The notes under the pieces are model-generated. The model was not told where the DNA came from. It was given only the letters and a program-made list of their open reading frames with translations, and searched no databases. 64,000 nt of DNA from Brevundimonas fluminis (lineage in GTDB: Bacteria > Pseudomonadota > Alphaproteobacteria > Caulobacterales > Caulobacteraceae), in contig NZ_RQWJ01000003.1 of assembly GCF_003934285.1 (NCBI RefSeq), forward strand, positions 492,501 through 556,500, read 5' to 3'. The stretch's first letter is position 1, and each line of letters begins with the position of its first letter. The position numbers and the translations under genes were made by a program. Below, piece by piece: positions 7,402 through 15,755 of the stretch.

Positions 7402-8214
7402 TTACCTGGTGACGGCGAGCTTCGCCTGCGACGAGGCGGCCACCAGCGGACCCGCGTCGGCCGACAGGCTCTGCGGACGCTTCGCGGTCGGATAGGCGGC
7501 CGACAGCAGCTGCAGCGCCGCGTCGATGGCTGCCAGCGCCTGCGGCTGTTCATGGCGCAGGACGTCCGCGTTCTCGTCGCGGATGGCGCGGGCGGTCACG
7601 TAGAAGCCGTAGCCGTCCAGATAGGGCTCGTAATTCTCCGACCCCTTGGCCGTGCCGTACTGCATCGCGGCGCGATCGATCTGGTCGGCGATCACCCCGG
7701 CCAGCACCGCGGAGCTCGCCGCGCCGCCCGGGGCCTTCGTCGCGGCCTGGTCCAGCGTGGTCAGGATGGCGTCGGCGCGCGTCTTCAGCGCGTCGGCGTC
7801 GGCTCCCTCGAAGGTGGCCGTCGAGGCCGCCAGCAGCTGGTCGTCGAACGGGGTGACGCCCAGCTTCCGGAAGGTCGGCGCCATGTCGATCAGGATCTCG
7901 CTGACGGGGTGAGCGAACATCTCGCCCGCCGCCTGACGCTCGCCGGCCTCGGCGGCGGCCGAGGCGGCGCGAATGTGTGCCTCCACGACGGCCAGGGCCG
8001 ACAGATAGACCGTCGGATCGGTGGCGGCGGCGGCGACGTCGACGCCGCCCTCGCCGGATTCCCCGCCTTCGCCCTCGCCGCTCTCGCCCGGTCCCGCGCC
8101 CATCTGGCGGGCCTGAGGCTGGTCGGCGGCCTTGTCGGCGTCGGCGGGCTGTCCGCAGCCCGCGATCAGGGCGGCGCCCACGCCAAGGGCGGTCCAGCGC
8201 TTCAGGGTCGACAT
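7402..8214 (-). CDS. putative helical lipoprotein, hypothetical
   Basis: A 270-residue protein from the ATG at 8214, chosen because GAGGA lies 8-12 nt upstream and the sequence opens with a lipobox (LIAGC, Cys20). A Gly/Glu-rich spacer follows (residues ~40-60). The rest is strongly helical, with segments such as ALAVVEAHIRAASAAAEAGE and FAHPVSEILIDM. The overall look recalls imelysin/EfeO-type periplasmic helical bundles, but the diagnostic motifs are not certain and I leave the function open. It is divergent from the dioxygenase gene at 8296. Confidence 0.75.
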   Translation of the reverse strand: MSTLKRWTALGVGAALIAGCGQPADADKAADQPQARQMGAGPGESGEGEGGESGEGGVDVAAAATDPTVYLSALAVVEAHIRAASAAAEAGERQAAGEMFAHPVSEILIDMAPTFRKLGVTPFDDQLLAASTATFEGADADALKTRADAILTTLDQAATKAPGGAASSAVLAGVIADQIDRAAMQYGTAKGSENYEPYLDGYGFYVTARAIRDENADVLRHEQPQALAAIDAALQLLSAAYPTAKRPQSLSADAGPLVAASSQAKLAVTR

Positions 8215-8295
8215 CGGAAATCCTCGCTGCGAAGTGTGCGGCTGGTCTATAGGGCGGGAGATGCGCTTGCAACTTGATCGCAACTGGAGCGGACG

Positions 8296-8967
8296 ATGCG
8301 GCTGATCGCGGGCGGCGTTCTGGACGCCGGGACGCTCGCCTGGGCGCGGGCCCAGATCGACGCCCTGTCGTGGCTTGACGGCGCCGCCACCGCGGGCGCC
8401 GCGGCGCGCGGGGTCAAACGCAACGAACAGGCCGACCTGTCCACGCGCGCCGGGCAGGGATTGGAGGCGTTGCTGCGCGAGCGCATCCTCACCCACCCCG
8501 TGGTTTCCGTGGCGGCCCGACCGAGAACGCTAAGCCGCCTTCTGGTCAGTCGCACAGACGTCGGCGGGGGCTATGGCGACCACGTCGACAACGCCCTGAT
8601 GGGGCCGGAGGGCGCCCGGCTGCGCAGCGACCTCAGCTTCACCCTCTTCCTCTCCGAGCCGGAGACCTACGAGGGCGGCGGTCTGACGATCGAAGACGCG
8701 CTGGAAGACCGCACCGTGCGCCTGAACGCCGGAGACATGATCCTCTACCCCTCCGGCGCCCCGCACCGGGTCGAGCCGGTGACGCAGGGCACGCGGCTGG
8801 TCTGCGTCGGCTGGATCCAGAGCCACGTCCGCGACGCCGCGGCGCGCGAGGTGCTGTGGGACCTCGAACGCGTGCGCGCCGCCTGGCCGGACGATGCCGA
8901 CCCGACGGCGCGCCTGACGCTGGACAAGGCCATCGGCGCCCTGCTGCGCCGCTGGGCCGAGACCTAG
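8296..8967 (+). CDS. Fe(II)/2-oxoglutarate-dependent PKHD-type hydroxylase (PiuC/YbiX family)
   Basis: This 223-residue protein matches the length and order of the PiuC/YbiX family of putative prolyl-4-hydroxylase-like dioxygenases, often found with TonB-dependent iron receptors. The iron-binding HxD is GDHVDN (His96, Asp98), the distal His is in GAPHRVEPV, and the family phrases NEQADL and ILYPSG are present. The substrate is unknown. No receptor gene is adjacent here, unlike the usual piuA-piuC pairing. Its stop interlocks with that of the convergent gene 8964-9371 in a shared CTAG. Confidence 0.9.
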   Translation: MRLIAGGVLDAGTLAWARAQIDALSWLDGAATAGAAARGVKRNEQADLSTRAGQGLEALLRERILTHPVVSVAARPRTLSRLLVSRTDVGGGYGDHVDNALMGPEGARLRSDLSFTLFLSEPETYEGGGLTIEDALEDRTVRLNAGDMILYPSGAPHRVEPVTQGTRLVCVGWIQSHVRDAAAREVLWDLERVRAAWPDDADPTARLTLDKAIGALLRRWAET

Positions 8968-9371
8968 GCGGCTACGGCCTGACGCCCGCCCGTGGCGCGG
9001 AAAACGATCACGGCGAACACGAACATGCCCAGCACGACCAGCGTCGGCCCGGCGATCATCATCGGCGGCACGAGGCCCATCAGCGACGGCACGGCCAGCA
9101 GCTGGATGGTCAGGCCGATCATCATGATCGGCAGGCCGAGGATGGCCAGAGCGGCGTGGGCCTTGGGCAGGACGCCGGCGGCCGCGCCGGGCACCGCGCG
9201 ATAGAACAGGCCATAGAGGAACATCGACACCCAGCCGAGCAGGTTGGTGTGCGCATGCACCGGCGACAGGGTGAAGTTGTGGGTCATGCCCATCCAGTAG
9301 CCGAGGCACACGCCCAGCAGGATGAAGACGACGGCCAGACGCAGAAACAGGGTGGAGAGCTTGTGGTCCAT
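8964..9371 (-). CDS. four-helix membrane protein resembling a fragment of heme-copper oxidase subunit I
   Basis: A 135-residue protein with four predicted transmembrane helices. The first two and their connection (GYWMGMTHNF, then HAHTNLLGWVSMFLYGLFYR) resemble the start of cytochrome oxidase subunit I, where the HAHTNLLGW-type histidine is a heme ligand. The protein stops after four helices, so it cannot be an oxidase core. Similar short COX1-like proteins occur in other alphaproteobacteria, to my knowledge without a proven role. Heme binding is an inference. It is a single gene, convergent with the PKHD hydroxylase. Confidence 0.75.
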   Translation of the reverse strand: MDHKLSTLFLRLAVVFILLGVCLGYWMGMTHNFTLSPVHAHTNLLGWVSMFLYGLFYRAVPGAAAGVLPKAHAALAILGLPIMMIGLTIQLLAVPSLMGLVPPMMIAGPTLVVLGMFVFAVIVFRATGGRQAVAA

Positions 9372-9485
9372 TCCGGATTCCTTGAACGATCCCGATGAGG
9401 GCCGCCGCCGTACCCCGGCGAACGCGGATCGCTCAACTTAACTCTGCGTCAGGCTGTCGCACAATCCGGCCTCAATCCGGAGAGG

Positions 9486-10505
9486 TCAGGCTTCCAGCAT
9501 CCGGATCAGCTTCGCCTCGAACGCCTTGGCGTCCGGACCGGGCAGAAGCCCGGCCAGCGTGCCGGCCTCGAACGCCTCGAACACCTTCGGGTGCACGTAA
9601 GACGACCGGCAGACGGTCGGCGTGTTGCCCAGCACGCCCGACACGGCCTTCACGCAGGTGGTGATCTTGCGCTTCGCGTCCGTGGCGCTGGTCGGCGGTT
9701 CCATCTCACGAAGCGCGCGCGCGGCGGACACCGTCCCGGCCCAGGTGCGGAAGTCCTTGGCCGAAAAGTCCTCGCCCATCGCCTCGCGGACATAGGCGTT
9801 CACGTCGTCGGACGTCAGCGGGCACAGCGTCCCGTCCGCGGCCCGCCACTTGAACAGTTGCTGCCCGGGCAATTCGCGCACGGCCTTGATCACCGTGGCC
9901 AGCCGCCGGTCGCGCACCCGCACCTCGTGCTCCACCCCGCTCTTGCCGCGAAAGGCGAAGGTCAGAGCCGTCGCGCCTGCGTCGACGTGCCGCTTGTGCA
10001 GGGTGGTCAGTCCATAGGAGCGATTCTGCCGGGCGTACTGGGCGTTGCCGACGCGAATCAGGGTGATTTCCAGCAGCCGAACCGCCGTGGCCGTCACCTT
10101 CTCCCGACAGACGCCGCGCTTGCCCAGATCGGCCTCCACCCGTGCGCGCAGCCGCGGAAGGGCGCGGGCGAAGGCGGGCAGGCGGTCGAACTTGTTGCCG
10201 GCGGCGTGGGAGGTCCACTCGGCGTGATAGCGGTACTGCTTGCGCCCCTTCACGTCGCGGCCGGTGGCCTGGATGTGCCCGGTCGCCTGCGGGCAGATCC
10301 ACACGTCGGTCCAGGCAGGGGGGATGGCCAGCGCACGGATGCGCGCCAGCGTCTTCGCATCGGTGATCTTCCCGCCCCGAGCGTCCAGGTAGGTGAAGCC
10401 CTTGCCCGATCTGCGGCGGGTCAGGCCTCCGTTCTCGTCGCTGCACCACGTCAGCCCCGGCGGGGCCTTGAGAGTCTGAGCCAGGTTCGCCGAGCCGTCG
10501 GGCAC
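9486..10505 (-). CDS. DNA topoisomerase IB (poxvirus/eukaryote-type)
   Basis: A 339-residue type IB topoisomerase that relaxes supercoils through a 3'-phosphotyrosyl intermediate. The N-terminal beta domain shows GFTYLDARG and AIPPAWTDVWICP; the catalytic domain shows VRLLEITLIRVGN, YGLTTLHKRHV, FRGKSGVEHEV and KDFRTWAGT, with the nucleophile in SSYVHPKV (Tyr303). The start is GTG at 10505, the only in-frame candidate near the expected N-terminus. It is divergent from rlmJ. Bacterial IB enzymes are scattered in distribution but common in Caulobacterales. Confidence 0.93.
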   Translation of the reverse strand: MPDGSANLAQTLKAPPGLTWCSDENGGLTRRRSGKGFTYLDARGGKITDAKTLARIRALAIPPAWTDVWICPQATGHIQATGRDVKGRKQYRYHAEWTSHAAGNKFDRLPAFARALPRLRARVEADLGKRGVCREKVTATAVRLLEITLIRVGNAQYARQNRSYGLTTLHKRHVDAGATALTFAFRGKSGVEHEVRVRDRRLATVIKAVRELPGQQLFKWRAADGTLCPLTSDDVNAYVREAMGEDFSAKDFRTWAGTVSAARALREMEPPTSATDAKRKITTCVKAVSGVLGNTPTVCRSSYVHPKVFEAFEAGTLAGLLPGPDAKAFEAKLIRMLEA

Positions 10506-10594
10506 GTCAGTCGTCTCCGGTGGGGATTCGGCAACGGCGCCCGCGTCCTGCGGTTCCGGCTTGACCGGCGCGCCGGGCCTGCGACACGTCGCGC

Positions 10595-11413
10595 ATGAAC
10601 TATCGCCACAGCTTCCACGCCGGGAATTTCGCCGACGTCGTCAAGCACGCCCTGCTGCTCCGGCTGCTGGACCTGCGGCGGGCGGACGGCCCGCTGACGG
10701 TGGTCGACACCCATGCGGGCGCCGGTCTGTACGACCTTTCGGGCGACGCCGCGCGTTCGAAGGAGGCGGAGGCCGGGATCGCCCGCCTGATGGCGGCGGT
10801 CGACCTGCCGCCGACCATCCGGGCGCTGGCCGATAGGGTCCGTGCGCTGAATCCGGAAGGCGACGCGCGCTTCTACCCCGGCTCCCCCCGGTTGGTGGCG
10901 GACGGGATGCGGCCGGGCGACGGCTACGTCGGCTTTGAGATGAACCCGCCGGTGCTGGACCTGCTGGCCGCGGCGCTCGCCGGGGCGCCGAACGCCCGCG
11001 CTCTGGGCGGCGACGGCTATGATCAGGCGCTGGAGGCGGCCCGGGGGGCGCCCGGGGCGATCGTGCTGATCGATCCGCCGTTCGAGCGTCCTGACGACTA
11101 TCTGCGGGCCGCCGATCTGGCCGCCGCGGTTGTGAAGGACGACCGGCAGGCGACCGTCGCGATCTGGACCCCCCTCAAGGACATGGAGACCTTCGACGGC
11201 TTTCTGCGCCGGCTGGCCAGCGCCGGCGCACGGACTCCGCTGGTCGCCGAGGCCCGGCTGCGTCCTCTGGCCAATCCCATGAAGATGAACGGCTGCGCCA
11301 TGGTCTTCCTCAATCCGCCCGAGGGGCTCGAGGCGGCGGCGCGCGAGGTCTGCGGCTGGGTGGCCGAAACGCTGGGCGACCCCGGCGCCCGCGCCGAGAT
11401 CTGGCGCGCCTAG
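10595..11413 (+). CDS. rlmJ: 23S rRNA (adenine-2030-N6)-methyltransferase
   Basis: A 272-residue SAM-dependent methyltransferase that modifies A2030 in 23S rRNA. The start MNYRHSFHAGNFADVVKH is diagnostic of RlmJ. The SAM site is in VDTHAGAGLYDL and the amino-methyltransferase motif is IVLIDPPFE. The C-terminal NPMKMNGCAMVFLNPP is also family-typical. It is monocistronic and divergent from topoisomerase IB; its stop interlocks with that of the ABM-domain gene in CTAG. Confidence 0.95.
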   Translation: MNYRHSFHAGNFADVVKHALLLRLLDLRRADGPLTVVDTHAGAGLYDLSGDAARSKEAEAGIARLMAAVDLPPTIRALADRVRALNPEGDARFYPGSPRLVADGMRPGDGYVGFEMNPPVLDLLAAALAGAPNARALGGDGYDQALEAARGAPGAIVLIDPPFERPDDYLRAADLAAAVVKDDRQATVAIWTPLKDMETFDGFLRRLASAGARTPLVAEARLRPLANPMKMNGCAMVFLNPPEGLEAAAREVCGWVAETLGDPGARAEIWRA

Positions 11414-11715
11414 CCCTCGATCACCTCGCCGGGCTCGTAGAGGTTCGGCTCGAACGTGGCGATGGCCATGATCGGTTCCATCGCCGCGACGACGGTCGGG
11501 TGCCGCGTCATCGCCTTCCAGTCGTCTCGCGAGCGCCAGACGGCGTGGTTGGCCACGACCTTGCCGTTCAGCCCGCGGTGGAGCGCGGCCGAGACGAAGC
11601 CGTCCAGCTCGCGCTGGCGCCGGACCAGGGCGGTGACGAGGTCCATCAGTTCGTCCTGCCGCTCGGGCGCGCACTTGAACACGTTGATCAGGATCACGGC
11701 GTCGGCGTCGCTCAT
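11410..11715 (-). CDS. antibiotic biosynthesis monooxygenase (ABM) domain protein
   Basis: A 101-residue single-domain protein with the ferredoxin-like ABM pattern: AVILINVFKCAPERQDEL at the start, then GFVSAALHRGLNGKVVANHA and a C-terminal strand ending in EPNLYEP. ABM proteins are small dimeric heme- or flavin-free oxygenases or their non-catalytic relatives, so no substrate can be named. It is divergent from the GATase gene, with 47 bp between starts. Confidence 0.85.
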   Translation of the reverse strand: MSDADAVILINVFKCAPERQDELMDLVTALVRRQRELDGFVSAALHRGLNGKVVANHAVWRSRDDWKAMTRHPTVVAAMEPIMAIATFEPNLYEPGEVIEG

Positions 11716-11762
11716 GGACCGGCCGTATAGCGCCCGACGCCGCCGCCTCCTACCTTGGCCGC

Positions 11763-12449
11763 ATGACGAACGTCGCCATCTTGAAGACCGGCGCCCCCCC
11801 GCCCGCGCTTGCGGAGCGACACGGCGACTATCCCGCCATGTTCGGCGCCCTGCTGGGCGACGGGCTGACGACCTTCGACGTGCAGGCGGGCGAACTGCCC
11901 GATCCGGACGCCTTCGACGGCGCGGTGATCACGGGGTCCTCGGCCGGGGTCTACGAGGATCACGCCTGGCTGCCGCCCCTGTTCGACTGGATCCGCGCGG
12001 CGCGGGGCCGGACGCGGCTGGTCGGCGTCTGCTTCGGCCACCAGGCCATGGCGCAGGCCTTGGGCGGGGAAGTGCGCAAGTCGGACAAGGGCTGGGGCGT
12101 CGGCCTGCACCGCTACGACGTCGTGTCGGAAGAGCCATGGATGACGCCGCCGGCGTCCGGCGTCGCCGTGCCCGCCTCCCATCAGGATCAGGTCCAGACC
12201 CTGCCGCCGGGCGCGCGCGTCACATTGGCCAGCGACTTCACGCCCTTCGGCGGACTGGCGTGGGGCGACGACGCGATCAGCATGCAGTTCCACCCGGAGT
12301 TCACCCCCGCCTATGCCGCCGACCTCGCCGAAGGGCGGCGCGGCCGCATCGATCCGGCGGTGGTCGACCGGGCGCTGGAGACGCTGGCCCGGCCCAACGA
12401 CCGGGGCGTGGTCGGGGCCTGGCTGCGGACTTTTCTGCGCGGCGTCTGA
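11763..12449 (+). CDS. class I glutamine amidotransferase-like protein
   Basis: A 228-residue stand-alone GATase-1 domain. The nucleophile Cys lies in VGVCFGHQAMAQALGG and the catalytic His-Glu in MQFHPEF. The oxyanion-region phrase VITGSSAGVYED is typical of the GMP synthase-like GATase subfamily that acts on gamma-glutamyl or unknown amides. No partner synthetase is adjacent, so the substrate is unknown. It starts at ATG 11763 just after a CCTTGGCCGC leader without a strong Shine-Dalgarno sequence. Confidence 0.88.
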   Translation: MTNVAILKTGAPPPALAERHGDYPAMFGALLGDGLTTFDVQAGELPDPDAFDGAVITGSSAGVYEDHAWLPPLFDWIRAARGRTRLVGVCFGHQAMAQALGGEVRKSDKGWGVGLHRYDVVSEEPWMTPPASGVAVPASHQDQVQTLPPGARVTLASDFTPFGGLAWGDDAISMQFHPEFTPAYAADLAEGRRGRIDPAVVDRALETLARPNDRGVVGAWLRTFLRGV

Positions 12450-12514
12450 TCCCGTCAGTGGCTCGCGGGGCAGCGGTCATGTCAGGATCCGGCCGTCATC
12501 CGGAGGAGGAATCC

Positions 12515-12718
12515 ATGACCATCCAGCTCAAGGCCCGCGACGTCGCCCTTGCCGTCCTGTTGGGCGCCGCCGGCCTGTTGATCGGACTTTCATTCAGCGC
12601 GGCTCCCAGTCAGGCCCAGAACGTCGGCGGACAGGCCAGCTACATCGAAACCGGGGGCCAGTACTGGTATTGCGCGGGCCGGGACTGCGTGCCCGTCCGC
12701 TTCAACCAGTTCGGCTGA
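12515..12718 (+). CDS. small exported protein, hypothetical
   Basis: A 67-residue protein starting at ATG 12515, which is preceded by a strong GGAGGAGGA. Residues ~9-35 form a signal peptide (ALAVLLGAAGLLIGLSF, possible cleavage after SQA). The mature part is ~32 residues with the phrase GQYWYCAGRDCVPVRF, whose two Cys could pair. I do not recognise it. It follows the GATase gene by 65 bp and may be cotranscribed. Confidence 0.7.
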   Translation: MTIQLKARDVALAVLLGAAGLLIGLSFSAAPSQAQNVGGQASYIETGGQYWYCAGRDCVPVRFNQFG

Positions 12719-12728
12719 GCCGCCGGTC

Positions 12729-13493
12729 TCAGTCGTCCAGCCGGCAGCCGTCGCCGATCAGCCCGGCCTCCGCGCACGGCAGGGTCTCGGCCACGGCGCC
12801 GGACGCGTCGATGCGCGCGACCAGACGGCGGCCGTCGTCGCAGGCGGCCTCGTACCACTCGCCGTTGGCCTCGCCGCCCATGAAGCGCGCGCGACGGGCG
12901 GGGCAGACGGCGGCGACCCGGGCGATCAGGGCGCGGTCGACGTCCGCTTGCGAGGTGAAGCGGCACTCGCCGCCGATGGCCGCGACGCGGTCGCAGGGCG
13001 TGACCGTCCACGCCTCGCCGTTCTGTTCGATCCAGACGCCCGCGCCGTCCGCGCAGCCGACCTCGTAGATCCGGGCTTCGTCCGGGGTCCGGCCGACCAG
13101 CCTCCCCTCGGCGACGCGGCAGGTCACGCCCGCCTCCCGCGCAAGCCCCGCCACCGCCCGCGCGGCGTTCCGGTTGGCGGGCAGCCGGCAAGGTGTGCTG
13201 CCGTTGGCCAGCGCGAGGCAGTCCATCGTCCGGTCGCCGGCGATGACCACGTGCCCGTCGCCGACCTCGCACGCGATCTCCCAGGCCGGCCGCCCGACGC
13301 CGTCCCGTCCCAGCGCCACGGCGTCAGTCACCACGCAGGACAGGCCGAGGTCGTTCGCCGCGCGCTGGGCTGCGGTCCGGACCTCGCTCTCGGCGCCGCG
13401 GCCGCCCATCGAGCGGTCGGCGGTGTGCGCCTGCTGAGCCTGCGCGGCTCCGGCGAGGACGAGCGGGATAAGGAGGGCGGCGGCGCGGAGCAT
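12729..13493 (-). CDS. exported protein with three tandem Cys-rich repeats, hypothetical
   Basis: A 254-residue protein from the ATG at 13493, which opens a clear signal peptide (LRAAALLIPLVLAGAAQAQ). The mature part seems to be three copies of one unit, roughly residues 50-115, 120-180 and 185-254. Each has an early Cys, then a W/Y-E-x-x-C (WEIACE, YEVGCA, YEAACD), a strand-like run, and a C-terminal pair of Cys (LPC/TPC and the Cys of CRL or CRF). An alternative start at 13541 would overlap hemF. The family is unknown; a periplasmic location is likely. Confidence 0.75.
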   Translation of the reverse strand: MLRAAALLIPLVLAGAAQAQQAHTADRSMGGRGAESEVRTAAQRAANDLGLSCVVTDAVALGRDGVGRPAWEIACEVGDGHVVIAGDRTMDCLALANGSTPCRLPANRNAARAVAGLAREAGVTCRVAEGRLVGRTPDEARIYEVGCADGAGVWIEQNGEAWTVTPCDRVAAIGGECRFTSQADVDRALIARVAAVCPARRARFMGGEANGEWYEAACDDGRRLVARIDASGAVAETLPCAEAGLIGDGCRLDD

Positions 13494-13531
13494 GCGGGCA
13501 GGTTCCACCGCGACGTGCGCCGGAGCAAGCT

Positions 13532-14389
13532 TCACGGCCATCTCACCAGCGGCGGCATCGAACTGAGGATCGAGTCGACGTTGCCGCCGGTCTTCAGTCC
13601 GAACATGGTGCCGCGGTCGTAGAGCAGGTTGAACTCGACGTAGCGGCCGCGCCGCACCAGCTGCTCGTCGCGCTCGGCCGCGGTCCACGGTTCGTGCATC
13701 CGCCCCCGCACGATGGCGGCGTAGACGTCGAGGAAGGCCGACCCCACCGCCTGGGTGAAGGCGAAGTCCCGCTCCGGGTCGCCGCTGTCGTGGTGGTCGT
13801 AGAAGATGCCGCCGATCCCGCGCGGTTCGTTGCGATGCGGAAGCCAGAAATACTCGTCGCACCACGCCTTGTACTTCGCATGCCAGGACGGATCGAAGGC
13901 GTCGCAGGCGGCCTCCATCGCGGCGTGGAAGGCGACCGCGTCCGGCGCGTCCTGAGACCGGTCGACGTCCAGCACCGGCGTCAGGTCCGCGCCGCCGCCG
14001 AACCAGCTCTTCGTCGTGGCGATGAAGCGGGTGTTCATGTGCACGGCCGGCACGCGGGGGCTGACCGGATGCACGATCAGGCTGATCCCGGTCGCGAAGA
14101 ACCGCGGATCCTCCTCCGCGCCGGGCACCGACTTCGCATAGTCGGCCGGGAAGCTGCCGTGCACCGTCGAGACGTGCACGCCCGCCTTCTCGAACAGCCG
14201 CCCGTGCAGCATGCCCATGACGCCGCCGCCGCCCTCCGGGCGATCCCATGGCGTCCGCACGAAGCGGCCGGGGTCGCCGGGAAACAGATCCTCGGGCGCC
14301 TCGTCCTCCAGCGCTTCCAGCCCGGCATGAATTCGGTCGCGCAGGGTCTCGAACCAGGCCCGGGCGCGGTCTTTGCGGTCGTCCAGCAT
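13532..14389 (-). CDS. hemF: oxygen-dependent coproporphyrinogen III oxidase
   Basis: A 285-residue aerobic CPO that converts coproporphyrinogen III to protoporphyrinogen IX with O2 in heme synthesis. Family phrases are visible throughout: [76 protein letters not shown] and the closing SSMPPLVRW. It lies upstream of the Cys-repeat protein on the same strand with 38 bp between them, and is divergent from the M19 dipeptidase. Confidence 0.96.
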   Translation of the reverse strand: MLDDRKDRARAWFETLRDRIHAGLEALEDEAPEDLFPGDPGRFVRTPWDRPEGGGGVMGMLHGRLFEKAGVHVSTVHGSFPADYAKSVPGAEEDPRFFATGISLIVHPVSPRVPAVHMNTRFIATTKSWFGGGADLTPVLDVDRSQDAPDAVAFHAAMEAACDAFDPSWHAKYKAWCDEYFWLPHRNEPRGIGGIFYDHHDSGDPERDFAFTQAVGSAFLDVYAAIVRGRMHEPWTAAERDEQLVRRGRYVEFNLLYDRGTMFGLKTGGNVDSILSSMPPLVRWP

Positions 14390-14489
14390 GGCCGCCTCAA
14401 AGCACGCCGGGCCGTCACGCGCCAGCGGGCGGGCTGGACACGACGCGGCGCCGCGCCACTATTCGCGCCGAAAACCCGGGGAGCCCCAC

Positions 14490-15752
14490 ATGATCCGCGC
14501 CGTGCTGTCGTCCGCCGTCCTGTCCGTCCTGCTGGCGGCGCCTTCCCTGGCCCAGGAGCCGACGGACGCCCAGCTGCAGGAGCGGGCCCGCCGCGTGATG
14601 CAGCGCACGCCGCTGATCGACGGGCACAACGACCTGCCGTGGGCGCTGCGCCAGAATCACGGATCCGATCCGCACGCCGTCGACCTGGCGACGGATCTGG
14701 ACGCCACCACGGATCTGCACACCGACATCCCCCGGCTGAAGGCGGGCGGCATGGGCGGCCAGTTCTGGTCGGTCTACGTGCCCGCCTCGCTGCCGCCGGT
14801 GGAGGCGGCGCAGGCGACCTTCGAACAGATCGACGTCGTCCGCCGCATGGTGGCGGCCCATCCGGAGGCGTTCGAACTGGCCTACACGGCCGACGACGTC
14901 GTGCGCATCCACCGCGGTGGCAGGATCGCCAGCCTGATCGGCATCGAGGGCGGCTATTCGATCAACGACTCGCTGGGTCTGCTGCGCGTCTTCCACGCCA
15001 TGGGGGTTCGCTACATGACGCTGACCCATTCCACGACCACCACCTGGGCCGACTCGGCCACAGACGCGCCGAAATGGGGCGGACTGTCGCCCTTCGGCGA
15101 GGCGGTGGTGCGCGAGATGAACCGCCTGGGGATCATGGTCGATCTCAGCCACGTCTCGGAAGAGACCATGCTGGACGCCCTGCGGGTGTCCGAAGCGCCG
15201 GTGATCTTTTCCCACTCCTCCGCGCGAGGCGTGACGGGGCATCCGCGCAACGTCCCCGACTCCGTCCTGCGCCTGCTGCCCGAGGACGGCGGCGTGGTGA
15301 TGATCACCTTCGTGCCCGGCTTCGTGTCGGAAGACGTCCGGGCCTGGGGCGCCGCCCGCTCGGCCGAGGAGGCGCGGCTCAAATCCCTGCATCCGGGCTC
15401 GCCGAACGCCGTGACCGAAGGCGTCGCCGCGTGGGTCGCGGCCAATCCCCCGCCGCGGGCCGACATCTCCGACGTCGCCGATCACATCGAGCACGTTCGC
15501 CGCGTGGCCGGGATCGACCACGTGGGACTGGGCGGCGACTTCGACGGCGTCTCGGCGCTGCCGGACGGTCTGGGCGGGGTGGAGACCTACCCGGCCCTGA
15601 TCGCCGAGCTCTACCGCCGCGGCTGGACCGACGCGGACGTGCGCAAGCTGCTGGGCGAGAACGTCCTGCGCGTCATGCGTGACGTCGAGGCCGTGGCCGC
15701 GCGCAAGAAGGGCGAACGGCCGGGGCTGGAGCGGAACGAACCGGCGCAGTGA
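14490..15752 (+). CDS. exported membrane dipeptidase (peptidase family M19)
   Basis: A 420-residue renal dipeptidase-like metallopeptidase that cleaves dipeptides at a dinuclear zinc site. The ATG at 14490 opens a signal peptide (LSSAVLSVLLAAPSLAQ). Family landmarks are LIDGHNDLPWALR (zinc HxD), LIGIEGGYSINDSL, TLTHSTTTTW, VDLSHVSEETM, FSHSSARGVTGHPRN and GLGGDFDGV. Neighbours give no pathway. It is probably a periplasmic enzyme recycling peptidoglycan or dietary dipeptides. Confidence 0.93.
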   Translation: MIRAVLSSAVLSVLLAAPSLAQEPTDAQLQERARRVMQRTPLIDGHNDLPWALRQNHGSDPHAVDLATDLDATTDLHTDIPRLKAGGMGGQFWSVYVPASLPPVEAAQATFEQIDVVRRMVAAHPEAFELAYTADDVVRIHRGGRIASLIGIEGGYSINDSLGLLRVFHAMGVRYMTLTHSTTTTWADSATDAPKWGGLSPFGEAVVREMNRLGIMVDLSHVSEETMLDALRVSEAPVIFSHSSARGVTGHPRNVPDSVLRLLPEDGGVVMITFVPGFVSEDVRAWGAARSAEEARLKSLHPGSPNAVTEGVAAWVAANPPPRADISDVADHIEHVRRVAGIDHVGLGGDFDGVSALPDGLGGVETYPALIAELYRRGWTDADVRKLLGENVLRVMRDVEAVAARKKGERPGLERNEPAQ

Positions 15753-15755
15753 CGC

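Noticed and set aside
8246..8272. Minus-strand promoter pair (TTGCAA, TATAGA) before the helical lipoprotein gene
   Set aside because: Spacing is 15 nt and the match is weak; not strong enough for a feature.
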